A stretch of 64,000 nucleotides of DNA from Litorivivens sp041624475 (GCF_041624475.1 NZ_JBFJUX010000016.1:1-64000); one strand, 5' to 3'. Shown: positions 7,745-16,215, numbered from the stretch's first letter. The notes: generated by a model from the letters alone, not told the origin. Program-made: numbers and translations.

Positions 7745-10360
7745 ATGGATCTGCCCACCCGTTCTCTTATCGTCCAATGTGTGGTGGACCAACATCGCCG
7801 GGTAAGAAAAATACTGTCTTGGCATGACAGATTGCCGGTCTCTAATCGTGCCGATGTCATTGAAGGGTGGTTGTCGCACCTTCTCGCTGATGTCGGGAGC
7901 GACCACGCTGAGCATTTGCTTCTCACCACAAGCCTGCCGGCCTTAATGAGCGGTAAGGAAGTGGACGTTCAACTGGAGCCCTTAGAGTCGGGAGCCCGGA
8001 TTTCTATCTATTGCGACCTGTCGCAGGGCAGTTTCAGTTCGCGGTCTACGGATCGACTGGCTGCTGTTTTTGATTCGCTGTACCGGTCAAGCCTGGATGC
8101 ACTGGTAACAATCGATACCCACGGAAATATTATTGAGTTTAATCAGTCGGCTGAAGCGATGTTCGGGTATCGGCGTGATGAGGTACACGGAACATCTGTG
8201 GCCGACGTGGTGATTCCACACGCGATGCGTGATGCCCATAATGCCGGGATGGATAATTATCTAAAAACGGGCGAAGGTCCTGTGATCAATAACCGGATTG
8301 AGGTGGAGGCCATTCGCCGCGACGGCTCGCTGTTTCCCTGTGAGTTAACGGTGGTGCCGGCAGAAATAAATGGCGAGACCGCATTCTTTACGGCATTTAT
8401 TCGTGATATTTCAGAGCGCAAAGCGAATGAGACCGCTCTAACACGGGCCAAAGAAGCGGCAGAGGCTGCGAGTGAAGCCAAATCCCGCTTTCTGGCGCAT
8501 ATGAGTCACGAAATACGCACGCCAGCCAGCGCCGTCATTGGCTGTCTTGAGCTGCTTTCAGAGGCCGGGTTGGAGCATGAACAGCGTATTCTGGTGCAGA
8601 CGGCCGATGATGCCGGCCGTAATCTGCTGGATATTATTGAAGACATATTGAGCTTCTCTAAAATTGAGTCCGGTACTTATCAGCTCCATTCCCAAGCCTT
8701 TAACCCGGTAAGACTGTTAGAGCAAGTCGTAGAGTCGGCTGCGGTGCGCAATAGTTCAAAGGACATTCACATTGGTTGCTGTGTGGCGCCCGATGTTCCT
8801 CTGAGCGTTGTGTCAGATCCGGTGGCGATACGGCAGGTCGTAAGCAATCTTGTTGAAAACGCCATGAAGTTTACGCAACAAGGAGGAGTCAGCGTTCGTG
8901 TCTACCTGCAGGAAGGTGTGACGGGGGCTGATCACGTTGATTTGCGTATCGTAGTGCAAGACTCCGGCGCGGGAATAGACGTCAGCCAGCAGGACAAGAT
9001 ATTCGATGAGTTTGGACAGGTTGATAGTAGCGACCAGACGACCGCTGGTGGCACGGGTCTTGGGCTGGCAATTTGCAAACGCCTGCTGGACGCTCTGGGT
9101 GGGCACATTACCGTAGACAGTGAATTGGGCAAGGGGAGTCGTTTTCAGGTGCTGCTTCCCTGTGACCTGACGGATACTCATGAGACTTTCATGGCGTCGG
9201 GTCAGCGCATCCCTGCATTGGTGGGTGTGGAAAGCTGCAATGCCAAATTTACAGAAGATGTGACTGAACAGTTGACGCTGCTAGGTGGCAAAGTCTGCCC
9301 CGCTATTGAGGTAGCAAAGGCGACCGCCGTCCCGTTGGTCGTAGAGGTTCCGGCCAATCTGAAACTGAACCAGGTTATTGCCCAGTGGGCAGAGCGTGGC
9401 GTCGAAGCTGAACGTTTGATTTTGGGCTTACAGAGTGCCTTTTCCGAGGAGGCCATCGAAGCGCGAAAGGCGGGCGTAAAAGGGGTGATTGCGCGGCCTT
9501 TCACCGGGTCTGCGCTGATTGGCGCCCTGACTGCTGAAGGCCCGGGACCTGACGTCAACACGGCGCAGGGAGAGCCGGAGGATGCTGCTTTAGAGGGGTG
9601 TCGCATTCTGCTGGCAGAAGACAGTAAAGCCAATCAACTGATTGCATCTGCGATGCTGCAACAAGAAGGCTGTCTCGTCGATGTTGTGGAGAATGGAAGT
9701 GAGGCCATTGCGGCCGTTGCCCAGCATCACTATGCGGCGGTATTGATGGACCTTCGAATGCCGGTGGTTGATGGTTTGGCAGCAACCCGGGAAATCCGTA
9801 AAACCCACAGTAAAGAACAACTTCCTATTATTGCGCTTACAGCTAACGTGTTTGGTAGCGATGTTGATCGCTGCCTGGATGCGGGAATGAATGATTTTAT
9901 GGGCAAGCCAGTCAATCGGAGAAAATTGTCCTCCATCCTGTCTCACTGGATATACGGAGCTTCTGAGCAGAGTGAGGGTGCTGACCCGCACAGTGAAACT
10001 GAGGTGGGTGACTTTATAGACAGGTCGTTATTAGAGCAACTTCGACAGGATACTTCTGACGAGGCCGTCGAGATCATTCTAAAAGCCTTTGAGGCGGAAT
10101 TGACGGGCTTTGTGGCGCAATTGCAATCGTTTGATGGTTCAGCTACTCCAACCGCAGCGGAATTAGGTCATCTCCGGGAATATGCTCATCGCTGCAAAAG
10201 CAGCGCGGGTTACTGCGGTGCTACACACATTCAGGCGCTCGCTGCCTCGTTGGAAAAGGCGTGTTCCGATAATGCGCTTGATCGCGTCACCGAGTTGTTA
10301 CCGCAATTAGTTGTCTGCGCCGAAAAAACGCAGGTAGCGATTGACGAACTGCAACCCTAA
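7745..10360 (+). CDS. Soluble hybrid histidine kinase (PAS-HisKA-HATPase-pseudoREC-REC-Hpt)
   Basis: 871 residues from ATG 7745, chosen because GGGAG lies 8 bases upstream; an in-frame GTG at 7628 would put an operator inside the coding region. Order: an unrecognised N-terminal domain (about 1-105), PAS (about 108-225), coiled linker, HisKA with phospho-His in MSHEIRTPASAVIG, HATPase with N box (NLVENAMKF), G1 (DSGAGID) and G2 (GTGLGLAI), a receiver-like fold without a clear phospho-Asp (about 470-595), a good receiver (LLAEDSKANQ; Asp in VLMDLRMP) and an Hpt domain (AHRCKSSAGYCGA). No membrane segments, so it senses something in the cytoplasm. It carries a full phosphorelay and is a candidate input to the LuxO-like regulator encoded divergently. 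The stop overlaps the convergent EAL gene. Confidence 0.88.
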   Translation: MDLPTRSLIVQCVVDQHRRVRKILSWHDRLPVSNRADVIEGWLSHLLADVGSDHAEHLLLTTSLPALMSGKEVDVQLEPLESGARISIYCDLSQGSFSSRSTDRLAAVFDSLYRSSLDALVTIDTHGNIIEFNQSAEAMFGYRRDEVHGTSVADVVIPHAMRDAHNAGMDNYLKTGEGPVINNRIEVEAIRRDGSLFPCELTVVPAEINGETAFFTAFIRDISERKANETALTRAKEAAEAASEAKSRFLAHMSHEIRTPASAVIGCLELLSEAGLEHEQRILVQTADDAGRNLLDIIEDILSFSKIESGTYQLHSQAFNPVRLLEQVVESAAVRNSSKDIHIGCCVAPDVPLSVVSDPVAIRQVVSNLVENAMKFTQQGGVSVRVYLQEGVTGADHVDLRIVVQDSGAGIDVSQQDKIFDEFGQVDSSDQTTAGGTGLGLAICKRLLDALGGHITVDSELGKGSRFQVLLPCDLTDTHETFMASGQRIPALVGVESCNAKFTEDVTEQLTLLGGKVCPAIEVAKATAVPLVVEVPANLKLNQVIAQWAERGVEAERLILGLQSAFSEEAIEARKAGVKGVIARPFTGSALIGALTAEGPGPDVNTAQGEPEDAALEGCRILLAEDSKANQLIASAMLQQEGCLVDVVENGSEAIAAVAQHHYAAVLMDLRMPVVDGLAATREIRKTHSKEQLPIIALTANVFGSDVDRCLDAGMNDFMGKPVNRRKLSSILSHWIYGASEQSEGADPHSETEVGDFIDRSLLEQLRQDTSDEAVEIILKAFEAELTGFVAQLQSFDGSATPTAAELGHLREYAHRCKSSAGYCGATHIQALAASLEKACSDNALDRVTELLPQLVVCAEKTQVAIDELQP

Positions 10361-11169
10361 GCGCACTGCTTTTTGCTGGCAGGGTTCCAGAATTGGCTGC
10401 AGTCTTCGAGAGTGGCTGGTTTGCCGGTCAGATAGCCCTGAACGCTATCGCAACCTAGCTGAGAGAGTATTTGCAGCTGTGGGTCTGATTCTACGCCCTC
10501 GGCTACCGTGCTTAGCCCTAGCCTTTGCGCCATTGCCAGAATCGCGCTGCAAATTGTAAAGTCGTCTTCGCTGCTGTGGAGCCCATCGACAAAACTTTTG
10601 TCGATTTTTAGTCCGTCAATCTTGAATTCGCGCAGCAAATTGAGAGAAGCGAAGCCCGTACCAAAGTCGTCCAGCCAAATTTTTATTCCGTCTCCCTGAA
10701 ACGCCTTGAACGTTCGCGCGATAAGCCCTGGATTTTGAATCAGCGCCGTTTCGGTCAACTCCAGTTTGACGGCTTGTGGGGGTACATTCAGGTCCATAAG
10801 GGCTTTCATAAATGTCTCATAAATGTCGCCGGCCTGAACTTGCCGTGGAGATACGTTTATTGACATATAGAGAGGCATCCCAGAATGCTTTCTCATTTTT
10901 GCCAGATCATGAATGGCTTGCCGCGTAATCCAGCGCCCCAGCTCCACAATATCTCCACTTTCTTCAGCAAAGGGAATGAAGTCGGCGGGTGAGATCAGGC
11001 CGAAGTGCGGTGACTGGCAGCGGACAAGAGCCTCAAACCCTTTGAGCTCACCGTCGCCAAGCCCAAATTGCGGCTGGTAAACGAGGTAACAATGCCGCTC
11101 AGCTATGGCCTCTGTGATGATTGCCTGCATGGGCAAGTTTGAGGTGCCGGGCATTTTTGGGTGGTTCAT
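10357..11169 (-). CDS. EAL-domain cyclic di-GMP phosphodiesterase
   Basis: 270 residues, almost entirely one EAL domain. The catalytic set looks intact: EAL in FEALVR, SINVSPRQ, ELTET, the DDFGTGFASL loop, KIDKSFV, AEGVE and QGY. It should hydrolyse cyclic di-GMP to pGpG. No sensor domain or membrane segment is present. ATG 11169 is preferred over an upstream ATG at 11214 because GGAG lies 7 bases before it and a sigma-54 promoter covers 11210-11225. A matrix-lowering phosphodiesterase controlled together with polysaccharide genes suggests negative feedback. Confidence 0.88.
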   Translation of the reverse strand: MNHPKMPGTSNLPMQAIITEAIAERHCYLVYQPQFGLGDGELKGFEALVRCQSPHFGLISPADFIPFAEESGDIVELGRWITRQAIHDLAKMRKHSGMPLYMSINVSPRQVQAGDIYETFMKALMDLNVPPQAVKLELTETALIQNPGLIARTFKAFQGDGIKIWLDDFGTGFASLNLLREFKIDGLKIDKSFVDGLHSSEDDFTICSAILAMAQRLGLSTVAEGVESDPQLQILSQLGCDSVQGYLTGKPATLEDCSQFWNPASKKQCA

Positions 11170-11209
11170 GTCATTACTCCAAACGTGAATACTGCGTTGG
11201 TAGCTTCCT

Positions 11210-11225
11210 CGCAACTATCGGGCCA
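11210..11225 (-). promoter_or_regulatory. Sigma-54 promoter of the EAL gene
   Basis: Minus-strand TGGCCCGATAGTTGCG has the GG-N10-GC spacing and differs from TGGCACG-N4-TTGCW at two positions. Expected start near 11199, 30 bases before the chosen EAL start codon. Confidence 0.65.
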
Positions 11226-11337
11226 CGATGGGTAAATCGTCTGGGAAAACAGGTAACTGATTGTAAAAAAAGATAATTTTAAAGATTGATGGCAGCGCAC
11301 CGTATCGCATTGGTCTATGTAGATCGCTGAACGAAGC

Positions 11338-11381
11338 AATTGCAATGCATATTGCCTTTCATATTGGTTTTCAAAATGCGA
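11338..11381. promoter_or_regulatory. Imperfect LuxO-type sites in the divergent region
   Basis: 11369-11381 reads TTTCA-AAA-TGCGA, differing from TTGCA-WWW-TGCRA at one position. About 30 bp to its left is a cluster of half-sites (AATTGCAATGCATATTGCC, 11338-11356). They lie about 74 bp from the plus-strand and 145 bp from the minus-strand sigma-54 promoter, so one set could serve both. Confidence 0.45.
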
Positions 11382-11453
11382 AAAACGTTGCGGTTTTGTG
11401 AAGGGAAATAAAAAAACATATTAAAAACAAAGACATAAGTTTCTAGTTGAATT

Positions 11454-11469
11454 TGGTATGGCCTTTGCA
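11454..11469 (+). promoter_or_regulatory. Sigma-54 promoter of the isochorismatase/hybrid-kinase operon
   Basis: TGGTATGGCCTTTGCA followed by T has GG-N10-GC spacing and a perfect TTTGCAT -12 element. Expected start near 11480, about 38 bases before the start codon at 11519. Confidence 0.7.
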
Positions 11470-11518
11470 TTTTAGGATTCAAGCACTTTGAAGATGAAAT
11501 GTAAGCGGAGTTAAACCG

Positions 11519-12115
11519 ATGAACGACCTTTCGAAAACAGCTTTGATACTTATTGGTTTCCAAAATGACTACTTTGCGGAAGATGGGATTCTGCACTCAG
11601 TCATTGAGGAGTCATCTCGGGTAAGCGGTGTCCTGGCGAATACCTTGTCTTTGCTGGATGAGCGCGGCAGGGATTTTGGCTTAGTAGTGGCTACCCCGAT
11701 TCACTTCACCCCAAATTACGATGAATTGACGGAGCCCGTGGGAATTCTGCAGACGATTCGACAGGTCGGCGCTTTTAAAGCCGGGTCTCGGGGGGCTGAA
11801 ACCATTGCGGAACTTAAGCCCTATGAGTCCATTATTCGCGAGGTGCCCGGTAAACGGGGCCTAAATGCCTTCTCCAATACGGACCTTGAGGAAATGTTGC
11901 GCGATAACGGTATCGAGCGGATTGTGTTGGCCGGCACTGTGACCTCCATATGTATTGATTCGACCGGGCGCCATGCGGCGGAACTCGGTTTCAAAGTCAT
12001 GGTGCTTAGCGACTGTACCTCGGGAAGAACGGTATTTGAGCAGGAATTTTATTGTGACACAGTATTTCCGCTCTATGGTGAAGTCGCGACATCCCGCGTG
12101 TTGAAAGCGGCCTAA
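11519..12115 (+). CDS. Isochorismatase-family hydrolase
   Basis: 198 residues of the isochorismatase-like (cysteine hydrolase) superfamily. The catalytic triad is visible: Asp in IGFQNDYF, Lys in VPGKRGLNAF, Cys in GTVTSICIDST. It has GGAG 8 bases upstream of the ATG. Members hydrolyse isochorismate, nicotinamide, N-carbamoyl compounds or other small amides; the substrate cannot be read from the sequence. It is the first gene of a sigma-54-controlled operon whose second gene, 17 bases on, is a hybrid histidine kinase. It may therefore make or remove a small molecule that the kinase senses, which is inference. Confidence 0.85.
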   Translation: MNDLSKTALILIGFQNDYFAEDGILHSVIEESSRVSGVLANTLSLLDERGRDFGLVVATPIHFTPNYDELTEPVGILQTIRQVGAFKAGSRGAETIAELKPYESIIREVPGKRGLNAFSNTDLEEMLRDNGIERIVLAGTVTSICIDSTGRHAAELGFKVMVLSDCTSGRTVFEQEFYCDTVFPLYGEVATSRVLKAA

Positions 12116-12132
12116 TTAGGGAGGGCACTGTT

Positions 12133-14682
12133 GTGGCGGCCACAGATCAGGAATTGCAGCTTCAGATTCAGGCGAAAATGTTCGAAGCACTTCATCTGCG
12201 CGAGAAGGAGTTTTCCACACTCACGTCATTGCTGGAAGATATTGTCTTTAGATGCGACAGCTCCGGTAAAATCCTTCTGGTAAACGAGGCATGGGAACGG
12301 CTTCTTGGGTGGAACATCAAGGAGTCGGTGGGTAAAAAACTCACGGACTTCTTTTGTGAGTCTGGGGCGCCGCTACTGCTTCCTGATCAAGCGGCACAGG
12401 ATGCTTACACCGATGAGGTCTGTCTGCTCGACCGGAAAGGACTAAAGCTTATTTTCAATATGAAAGCGACCTATTCGGGCGGCAGTTGGTATGGCTCTCT
12501 GACCGATGTTACCGCCTACCGCAGTGCTTTATCAGAACTTGAAATTGTCAGGGAAAATGAGCGCAAGTTGTCACTGGTTGCAAGCCGGACCGACAATATT
12601 GTCATCATTACTGATGCTCTTGGCTGTATTGAATGGGTTAACGGCAGCTTTGAGAAAGAAACAGGGTATACATCTGAGGAGGTATTGAGAAAGTCACCGG
12701 GTGATCTTTTGCAGGGCCCAGAAACCTCGACTGAAACTATTGCGGTGATGCGTGAGGGGGTGAGTAAGGGCGAGGGTTTTAATGTTGAGGTGATTAACTA
12801 CAACAAGGACGGCATTCCTTATTGGGTCGGTGTCGATTGCACCCCCGTATTTGACGACAATGGAACTATCCGCAATTTTATAGCGATTGAACGCGTTATT
12901 ACCGAGCGAAAAAATACAGAACAACGTTTACGCGAAAGTGAACAACACTTTCGGAGCATACTGGACACAGTCAGCGAAGCCATATTCTACTGCGATTCTT
13001 CACTGCAAATTCGCTACGTCAACCCAGCCTGGAGCGGCATGACCGGCCATGAACTCGGCGCCGGCGAATTCATAGAGCTTACCGAATTTGTTCATTGTGA
13101 CGATGCAGAGTTGCTCGAAGGTATGCGTAAACAGATACATCATCAACCGGGGCAAATCAGGCGGGAAATGCGAGTGATCAGTCGGGACGGCGGGTGGCGC
13201 CATGTCGAGGTCATCCTTTCCAACAATGGGTCGCAGGGGAATCTCGCCTATACCGGTGCGCTGATTGATATAGACGAACGCTGGCACGCAACGCAGGCGA
13301 TGATGCAGGCGAAAGAGAAGGCCGAGCAGTTGTCTGAGGCTCGAACCCAGTTTGTTGCCAATATGTCGCACGAGATTCGCACTCCGCTCAATGCGATCAT
13401 TGGTATGAGTAATGTGCTGAGGCACACCACTCTCGATGGCGAGCAATCCGCCTACGTGGATACCTTGCTTAATGGCGGGAAGGCGCTGTTGGCGCTGGTT
13501 AACGATATCCTTGATCTGGCGAAGCTTGACTCAGGTGAAATGGAGCTTGAGAGGAAACCCTTTGATCTCTGTTCTCTCGCTGAAGAATGTGTCGACGTTA
13601 TGGCGAACAGTGTTATGGAGAAAAACCTTAGGCTGACGTTGGAAGTAGGCGCAGAACTAAGCCGCGAACATATAGGCGACGCGCATCGAATACGACAAAT
13701 CCTGCTTAACCTGTTATCCAACGCGATAAAATTTACTGAACAAGGTGAAGTCCAGATATCTCTAGATGAGGAACGACAGGGAGATGAACGGTTGCTTAAA
13801 CTACGTGTCGAGGATAGCGGTATCGGCATAGCGCCGGAGAAACTGACTAACCTGTTCGATGCTTTCAGTCAGGCTGACCCTTCCATTACACGCCAGTTTG
13901 GCGGAACGGGCCTTGGCCTCTCGATCTGCAAGCAAATTGTCGATCATATTGGAGGCCGAATATGGGCTGAAAGCACTCAGGGGGTGGGTGCCGTATTTCA
14001 CTGTGAACTGCCGACCCGAACGGTAATCGCCTCTCAGTCCGGGGACACTATTCACGCCTACAATCTCGATGATCATGCCTTGGACTACGTTAAAAATGTG
14101 GCTCATGTCTACGGTTTCTGCTTCAAGTCGCACGAGATTGACGGGCATGCTGGCTTTGCGCTGCAATTAGCCGGATCGGCGGTTTCGCCGCGCTGTGCCT
14201 ATCCTGAAAGCAAGATTCTCAGTCCGAGGCGCTTGCTCGATCTGCTCCGTCATCGCTCCAATGCGGCCGCTCCGCAGAGCGATAAAGGACTGCGCAGAGA
14301 ACAGAAGATCCTTCTTGCTGAAGACGTCGTTGCAAACCAGCTGGTTGCAAAAGCCATGTTAAATCAACTCGGGTACCATGATCTGACCGTTGTTGAAAAT
14401 GGCCAGCTTGCGCTTGAGAAGGCCCGGGAAGAACATTTTGATATCGCGTTGCTCGATATTCATATGCCGGTAATGGATGGCTTTACTGCAGCTTCAGGCT
14501 TGCGCAAGGAAAGTCTGGCGTCGGTCATCATAGCGGTGTCTGCGGATGTCACCACTGCTGCCAAAGCCCAGGCCACGGAGGCGGGCTTCGATAATATGCT
14601 GCCCAAGCCGTTTACTCGCGATAGCCTGTCAGACATGCTTGACCACTACTGCAACCAGAGCGCGGTTGCGGCGGCAGGTTGA
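12133..14682 (+). CDS. Soluble hybrid histidine kinase with three PAS domains (PAS3-HisKA-HATPase-REC)
   Basis: 849 residues from GTG 12133, with GGGAGG about 8 bases upstream. Order: coiled N-terminus, PAS1 (about 35-140), PAS2 (about 145-260; LLQGPETSTE is the PAS/LOV-type loop but the photo-active Cys of LOV domains is absent), PAS3 (about 268-390), HisKA (MSHEIRTPLNAIIGMS), HATPase with N box (NLLSNAIKF), G1 (DSGIGI) and G2 (GTGLGLSI), a non-conserved stretch (about 630-715), and a receiver with ILLAEDVVANQ and Asp in ALLDIHMP. No Hpt and no membrane segments. It would need a separate Hpt, such as the one at 6789-7502. Because its promoter has the LuxO-type arrangement, it may form a positive feedback loop. 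Confidence 0.9.
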   Translation: MAATDQELQLQIQAKMFEALHLREKEFSTLTSLLEDIVFRCDSSGKILLVNEAWERLLGWNIKESVGKKLTDFFCESGAPLLLPDQAAQDAYTDEVCLLDRKGLKLIFNMKATYSGGSWYGSLTDVTAYRSALSELEIVRENERKLSLVASRTDNIVIITDALGCIEWVNGSFEKETGYTSEEVLRKSPGDLLQGPETSTETIAVMREGVSKGEGFNVEVINYNKDGIPYWVGVDCTPVFDDNGTIRNFIAIERVITERKNTEQRLRESEQHFRSILDTVSEAIFYCDSSLQIRYVNPAWSGMTGHELGAGEFIELTEFVHCDDAELLEGMRKQIHHQPGQIRREMRVISRDGGWRHVEVILSNNGSQGNLAYTGALIDIDERWHATQAMMQAKEKAEQLSEARTQFVANMSHEIRTPLNAIIGMSNVLRHTTLDGEQSAYVDTLLNGGKALLALVNDILDLAKLDSGEMELERKPFDLCSLAEECVDVMANSVMEKNLRLTLEVGAELSREHIGDAHRIRQILLNLLSNAIKFTEQGEVQISLDEERQGDERLLKLRVEDSGIGIAPEKLTNLFDAFSQADPSITRQFGGTGLGLSICKQIVDHIGGRIWAESTQGVGAVFHCELPTRTVIASQSGDTIHAYNLDDHALDYVKNVAHVYGFCFKSHEIDGHAGFALQLAGSAVSPRCAYPESKILSPRRLLDLLRHRSNAAAPQSDKGLRREQKILLAEDVVANQLVAKAMLNQLGYHDLTVVENGQLALEKAREEHFDIALLDIHMPVMDGFTAASGLRKESLASVIIAVSADVTTAAKAQATEAGFDNMLPKPFTRDSLSDMLDHYCNQSAVAAAG

Positions 14683-14779
14683 TGGCGTCGCAGCCCGTGC
14701 TGTCATTCTCTTCACGACTCAGTAAATCCCCCTTGAGCTGAAAGCTTGGGAAGTAGGTCATCTCGCGACTCAACCTGCG

Positions 14780-14792
14780 TTGCAATTTGCGA
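14780..14792. promoter_or_regulatory. LuxO-type operator TTGCAATTTGCGA
   Basis: TTGCA-ATT-TGCGA, one base from the perfect palindrome and identical to the copy at 29976-29988. It lies about 75 bp upstream of the sigma-54 promoter at 14867 in an otherwise featureless 230-bp gap after the kinase gene. Confidence 0.6.
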
Positions 14793-14866
14793 ATGATTGC
14801 CCGGGTGTGAGTGTGGAGTTTCTTGAAAGTATAACAAAAACAACATGTTAGGTTGATTTTTCGGGT

Positions 14867-14882
14867 TGGCATGTTCGTCGCA
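14867..14882 (+). promoter_or_regulatory. Sigma-54 promoter of the HPT-WecG fusion gene
   Basis: TGGCATGTTCGTCGCA followed by A has GG-N10-GC spacing and the TGGCAT -24 element. Its TCGGGT prefix is shared with the promoter at 16281. Expected start near 14892, about 20 bases before the ATG at 14913. Confidence 0.75.
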
Positions 14883-14912
14883 ATAGCTCCTGTAACTGAA
14901 AGGAGAATGGCG

Positions 14913-16145
14913 ATGAAAGCAACTAACAAAAACAACGTTCCGGTCAGCGATAGAGTTATCGCGAGTCTGTTGCTGGTATTTACAGGGCCAGTTTTACTGG
15001 CCCGGGTGCTGCTTCAGGCGCTCGGACTGTCTGTTTACCTCGAAGACAAAGCGTACCACCTGGGGCTCTACAAAGTGCGCAGTTTGCGGGTTTATCGCGA
15101 CGGCACTGAACGTAAAGCACCATTGCTGCTTGAGGTAGTGAAGGGTCGTATCGCACTTGTCGGTTCGCGGCTGGTAGCGGCTGACGAAATCGCCGATGCG
15201 AATGACATCGCCTTCGCCGATATGCATTTCGCCGCTACGCCGGGTGTTTTCAGCCTGTTTGAACTGCGTCGTCATACCGGGCTCGATTTTCTCACCGAGC
15301 AGGAATGTAACCTGGAATATCTGGAAAACTGCGGACTGGCCGCTCGCTTGAAAATTGTTGTGCGCAGCGTGCTGGCCAGTGTTTTGTACCGTGGTGGACA
15401 GGTGCTGCGTGACGTTGCCCAGTTTGAAGTGCTTGGCGTACGCATCGATAACTGGTCGATGACCGACTCGCTGACTGATATCGGTCGCGCCATCGAGAGC
15501 AAATCGCAGAGAACAATTTTCTTCGCCAACGCGCACACGCTCAATCTCAGCTATGAAGACGCTGCTTTTCGAAAGATTTTGAATGATGTCGATGTGCTTT
15601 TGCCCGATGGTTCGGGAATTGAAGTGGCGTGTCGCCGTGACGGAATCCGCCGCAAGGGCAATGTAAACGGGACCGACATGCTGCCGCTGCTTTGCGAAGC
15701 TCTCGGGAATAGCGGTGGTTCGGTGTACTTGCTGGGGGGAGAAGAGGGGATTGCTGAAACCGCCGCTGGCAACCTGCGCTCGCGTGTACCAAGCCTGCGC
15801 GTGGCGGGTACTCGCAACGGATTTTTCAATCAGGCCAATTGCGATGATGTTATCGCACAGATTAATGAGGCGAAGCCGGATGTGCTGTTGGTAGGTATGG
15901 GGCAGCCCCTGCAAGAGCGCTGGGTTGCTGCTAACCGCCATCGTCTCGACGTGCCGGTCGTGATGGCTGTAGGTGGCTTGTTCGACTTCTACGCCGAAAA
16001 GGTGTCTCGGGCGCCAGTATGGCTGCGTGAATTGGGGCTGGAGTGGATCTGGCGTCTGCTGCAGGAACCTGGCCGTATGTGGAAGCGCTATGTTATTGGC
16101 AATCCGCTGTTCCTTTTGAGAATTCGCAGAGCCGCGCCGCGCTAA
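14913..16145 (+). CDS. WecG/TagA/CpsF glycosyltransferase fused to a degenerate WbaP-type domain
   Basis: 410 residues from ATG 14913 (AGGAG 7 bases upstream; the longer frame from 14853 would run through the sigma-54 promoter). Residues about 175-400 are a WecG/TagA/CpsF (GT26) domain: FFANAHTLNLSYED, LLPDGSGIEVACR, NGTDMLPLL, VYLLGGEEG and LLVGMGQPLQERW. Residues about 15-165 align by eye with the WbaP initiating transferase encoded at 24205: KVRSL for KFRSM, EVVKGRIALVGSR for NVLKGEMSLIGPR, TPGVFSLFEL for LPGISGLWQV. The catalytic Asp-Glu of DELPQL is lost (KAPLLL). The N-terminal half is therefore probably inactive and may act as a membrane or complex anchor, while the GT26 domain adds the second sugar. 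Confidence 0.85.
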   Translation: MKATNKNNVPVSDRVIASLLLVFTGPVLLARVLLQALGLSVYLEDKAYHLGLYKVRSLRVYRDGTERKAPLLLEVVKGRIALVGSRLVAADEIADANDIAFADMHFAATPGVFSLFELRRHTGLDFLTEQECNLEYLENCGLAARLKIVVRSVLASVLYRGGQVLRDVAQFEVLGVRIDNWSMTDSLTDIGRAIESKSQRTIFFANAHTLNLSYEDAAFRKILNDVDVLLPDGSGIEVACRRDGIRRKGNVNGTDMLPLLCEALGNSGGSVYLLGGEEGIAETAAGNLRSRVPSLRVAGTRNGFFNQANCDDVIAQINEAKPDVLLVGMGQPLQERWVAANRHRLDVPVVMAVGGLFDFYAEKVSRAPVWLRELGLEWIWRLLQEPGRMWKRYVIGNPLFLLRIRRAAPR

Positions 16146-16159
16146 GATTGCGAAAAGCT

Positions 16160-16195
16160 TTGCAAAATGCGAAAAGCGCTGATTGCAAAATGCAA
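16160..16195. promoter_or_regulatory. Paired LuxO-type operators upstream of the polysaccharide export operon
   Basis: 16160-16172 is TTGCA-AAA-TGCGA and 16183-16195 is TTGCA-AAA-TGCAA (perfect); their starts are 23 bp apart. A third partial copy (TTGCGAAAAGC) begins at about 16148. They lie about 87-110 bp upstream of the sigma-54 promoter at 16281. Confidence 0.7.
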
Positions 16196-16215
16196 AACTT
16201 CCTTCAATAACTCCT

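Larger units (their letters stand above)
11170..11518. other. Divergent control region between the EAL gene and the isochorismatase-kinase operon
   Basis: This 349-bp gap holds two divergent sigma-54 promoters (11210-11225 minus, 11454-11469 plus) with imperfect LuxO-type sites between them (about 11338-11381). An AT-rich stretch at about 11400-11450 separates the sites from the plus-strand promoter and could serve DNA bending, for example by IHF. No gene is seen. Confidence 0.6.

Noticed and set aside
9065..9085. LuxO-like sequence (GCAATTTGCAAACGCC) within the first hybrid kinase gene
   Set aside because: Only one half-site matches; it encodes conserved G2-box residues and no sigma-54 promoter is near.
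12685..12735. LOV photoreceptor domain in the triple-PAS kinase
   Set aside because: The loop resembles LOV domains (LLQGPETS) but the flavin-binding Cys of the GRNCRFLQ motif is absent.
14853..14912. ATG start at 14853 for the WecG fusion
   Set aside because: The sigma-54 promoter at 14867-14882 lies inside that extension.
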